From NCBI RefSeq assembly GCF_030323265.1, contig NZ_CP104992.1, positions 1,835,501-1,899,500 on the forward strand: DNA of 64,000 nucleotides, written 5' to 3'. Below, one piece after another: positions 63,961-64,000 of the stretch. The translations under genes were made by a program, and so were the position numbers. Position 1 is the stretch's first letter. Every line of letters begins with the position of its first letter. A model generated the notes under the pieces. It was not told the origin of the DNA. It did not search any database and worked only from the letters and a program-made list of their open reading frames with translations. The stretch comes from Terrirhizobium terrae. Lineage in GTDB: Bacteria; Pseudomonadota; Alphaproteobacteria; Rhizobiales; Rhizobiaceae.

Positions 63961-64000
63961 ATGGAGTTCAGTCATATGCTCAAAGGTGCTTGGATATTGC
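63961..64000 (+). CDS. Possible start of a further gene (partial)
   Basis: ATG 63961 opens a frame MEFSHMLKGAWIL that runs off the window; the second ATG at 63976 is an alternative. Only 13 residues are visible, so no function can be named and the call rests on the open frame and position alone. Confidence 0.25.
   Translation, partial: MEFSHMLKGAWIL

Overview
The window reads as chromosomal DNA of an alphaproteobacterium of the order Rhizobiales, most likely Rhizobiaceae (Rhizobium/Agrobacterium relatives). The grounds are high GC with strong third-position GC bias, a very high density of ABC uptake operons, a second truncated FtsZ (ftsZ2 type), an Agrobacterium ctp-like Tad/Flp pilus cluster behind a CtrA-type TTAA-N7-TTAA box, and intergenic palindromic mosaic repeats typical of rhizobia. 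There is no phage, insertion sequence, CRISPR array or rRNA. The only RNA gene recognised is tRNA-Ser(GGA).

Layout. 1-3534: end of a membrane transporter, then a PrtD/PrtE-type type I secretion pair. 3542-11141: a GAF histidine kinase and LuxR-type response regulator, divergent from a sugar-type ABC importer (binding protein, ATPase, two permeases) and an SMP-30 lactonase. 11241-17524: a LysR regulator divergent from an operon in which two ureohydrolases flank a complete polar-amino-acid-type ABC importer, probably a system that takes up and hydrolyses a guanidino compound. 17557-25907: on the minus strand a complete Liv-type importer with a GMC oxidoreductase and a 3-hydroxyisobutyrate-dehydrogenase-like enzyme, controlled by a divergent LysR gene with a perfect dyad operator. 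26136-35061: single genes (inositol monophosphatase family, ftsZ2, membrane alpha/beta-hydrolase, broken cupin, CDP-diacylglycerol pyrophosphatase, MBL hydrolase, TehA-type carrier, tRNA-Ser, msrA). 35303-47081: a nucleoside salvage block with a BMP-type nucleoside importer, cdd, purine nucleoside phosphorylase, deoC, deoA, upp, add and deoB. 47174-60980: the Tad pilus locus (TadE/TadG-like proteins, Flp pilin, cpaA-F, tadB, tadC, tadD) with a partial tandem duplication of the tadC-tadD end. 61139-64000: M17 aminopeptidase, MarR regulator, NlpC/P60 hydrolase and the edge of another possible gene.

Sequence quality. Seven otherwise normal genes (ureohydrolases at 12471 and 16584, livM-type permease at 20055, cupin at 29954, BMP binding protein at 35303, cpaD at 52560, NlpC/P60 at 62956) carry single-base indels, mostly in short homopolymer runs. 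Two genes have two each, and in one of them the two cancel. The protein continues intact in the shifted frame every time. I read these as likely sequencing errors, so the genes should not be treated as dead without resequencing.

The most unusual structure is at 58829-59469. The 3' 586 bp of tadD is repeated, and exactly where that copy stops a decayed 54-bp piece of tadC begins. That is the junction expected from a tandem duplication running from inside tadC to inside tadD, followed by loss of most of the second copy.
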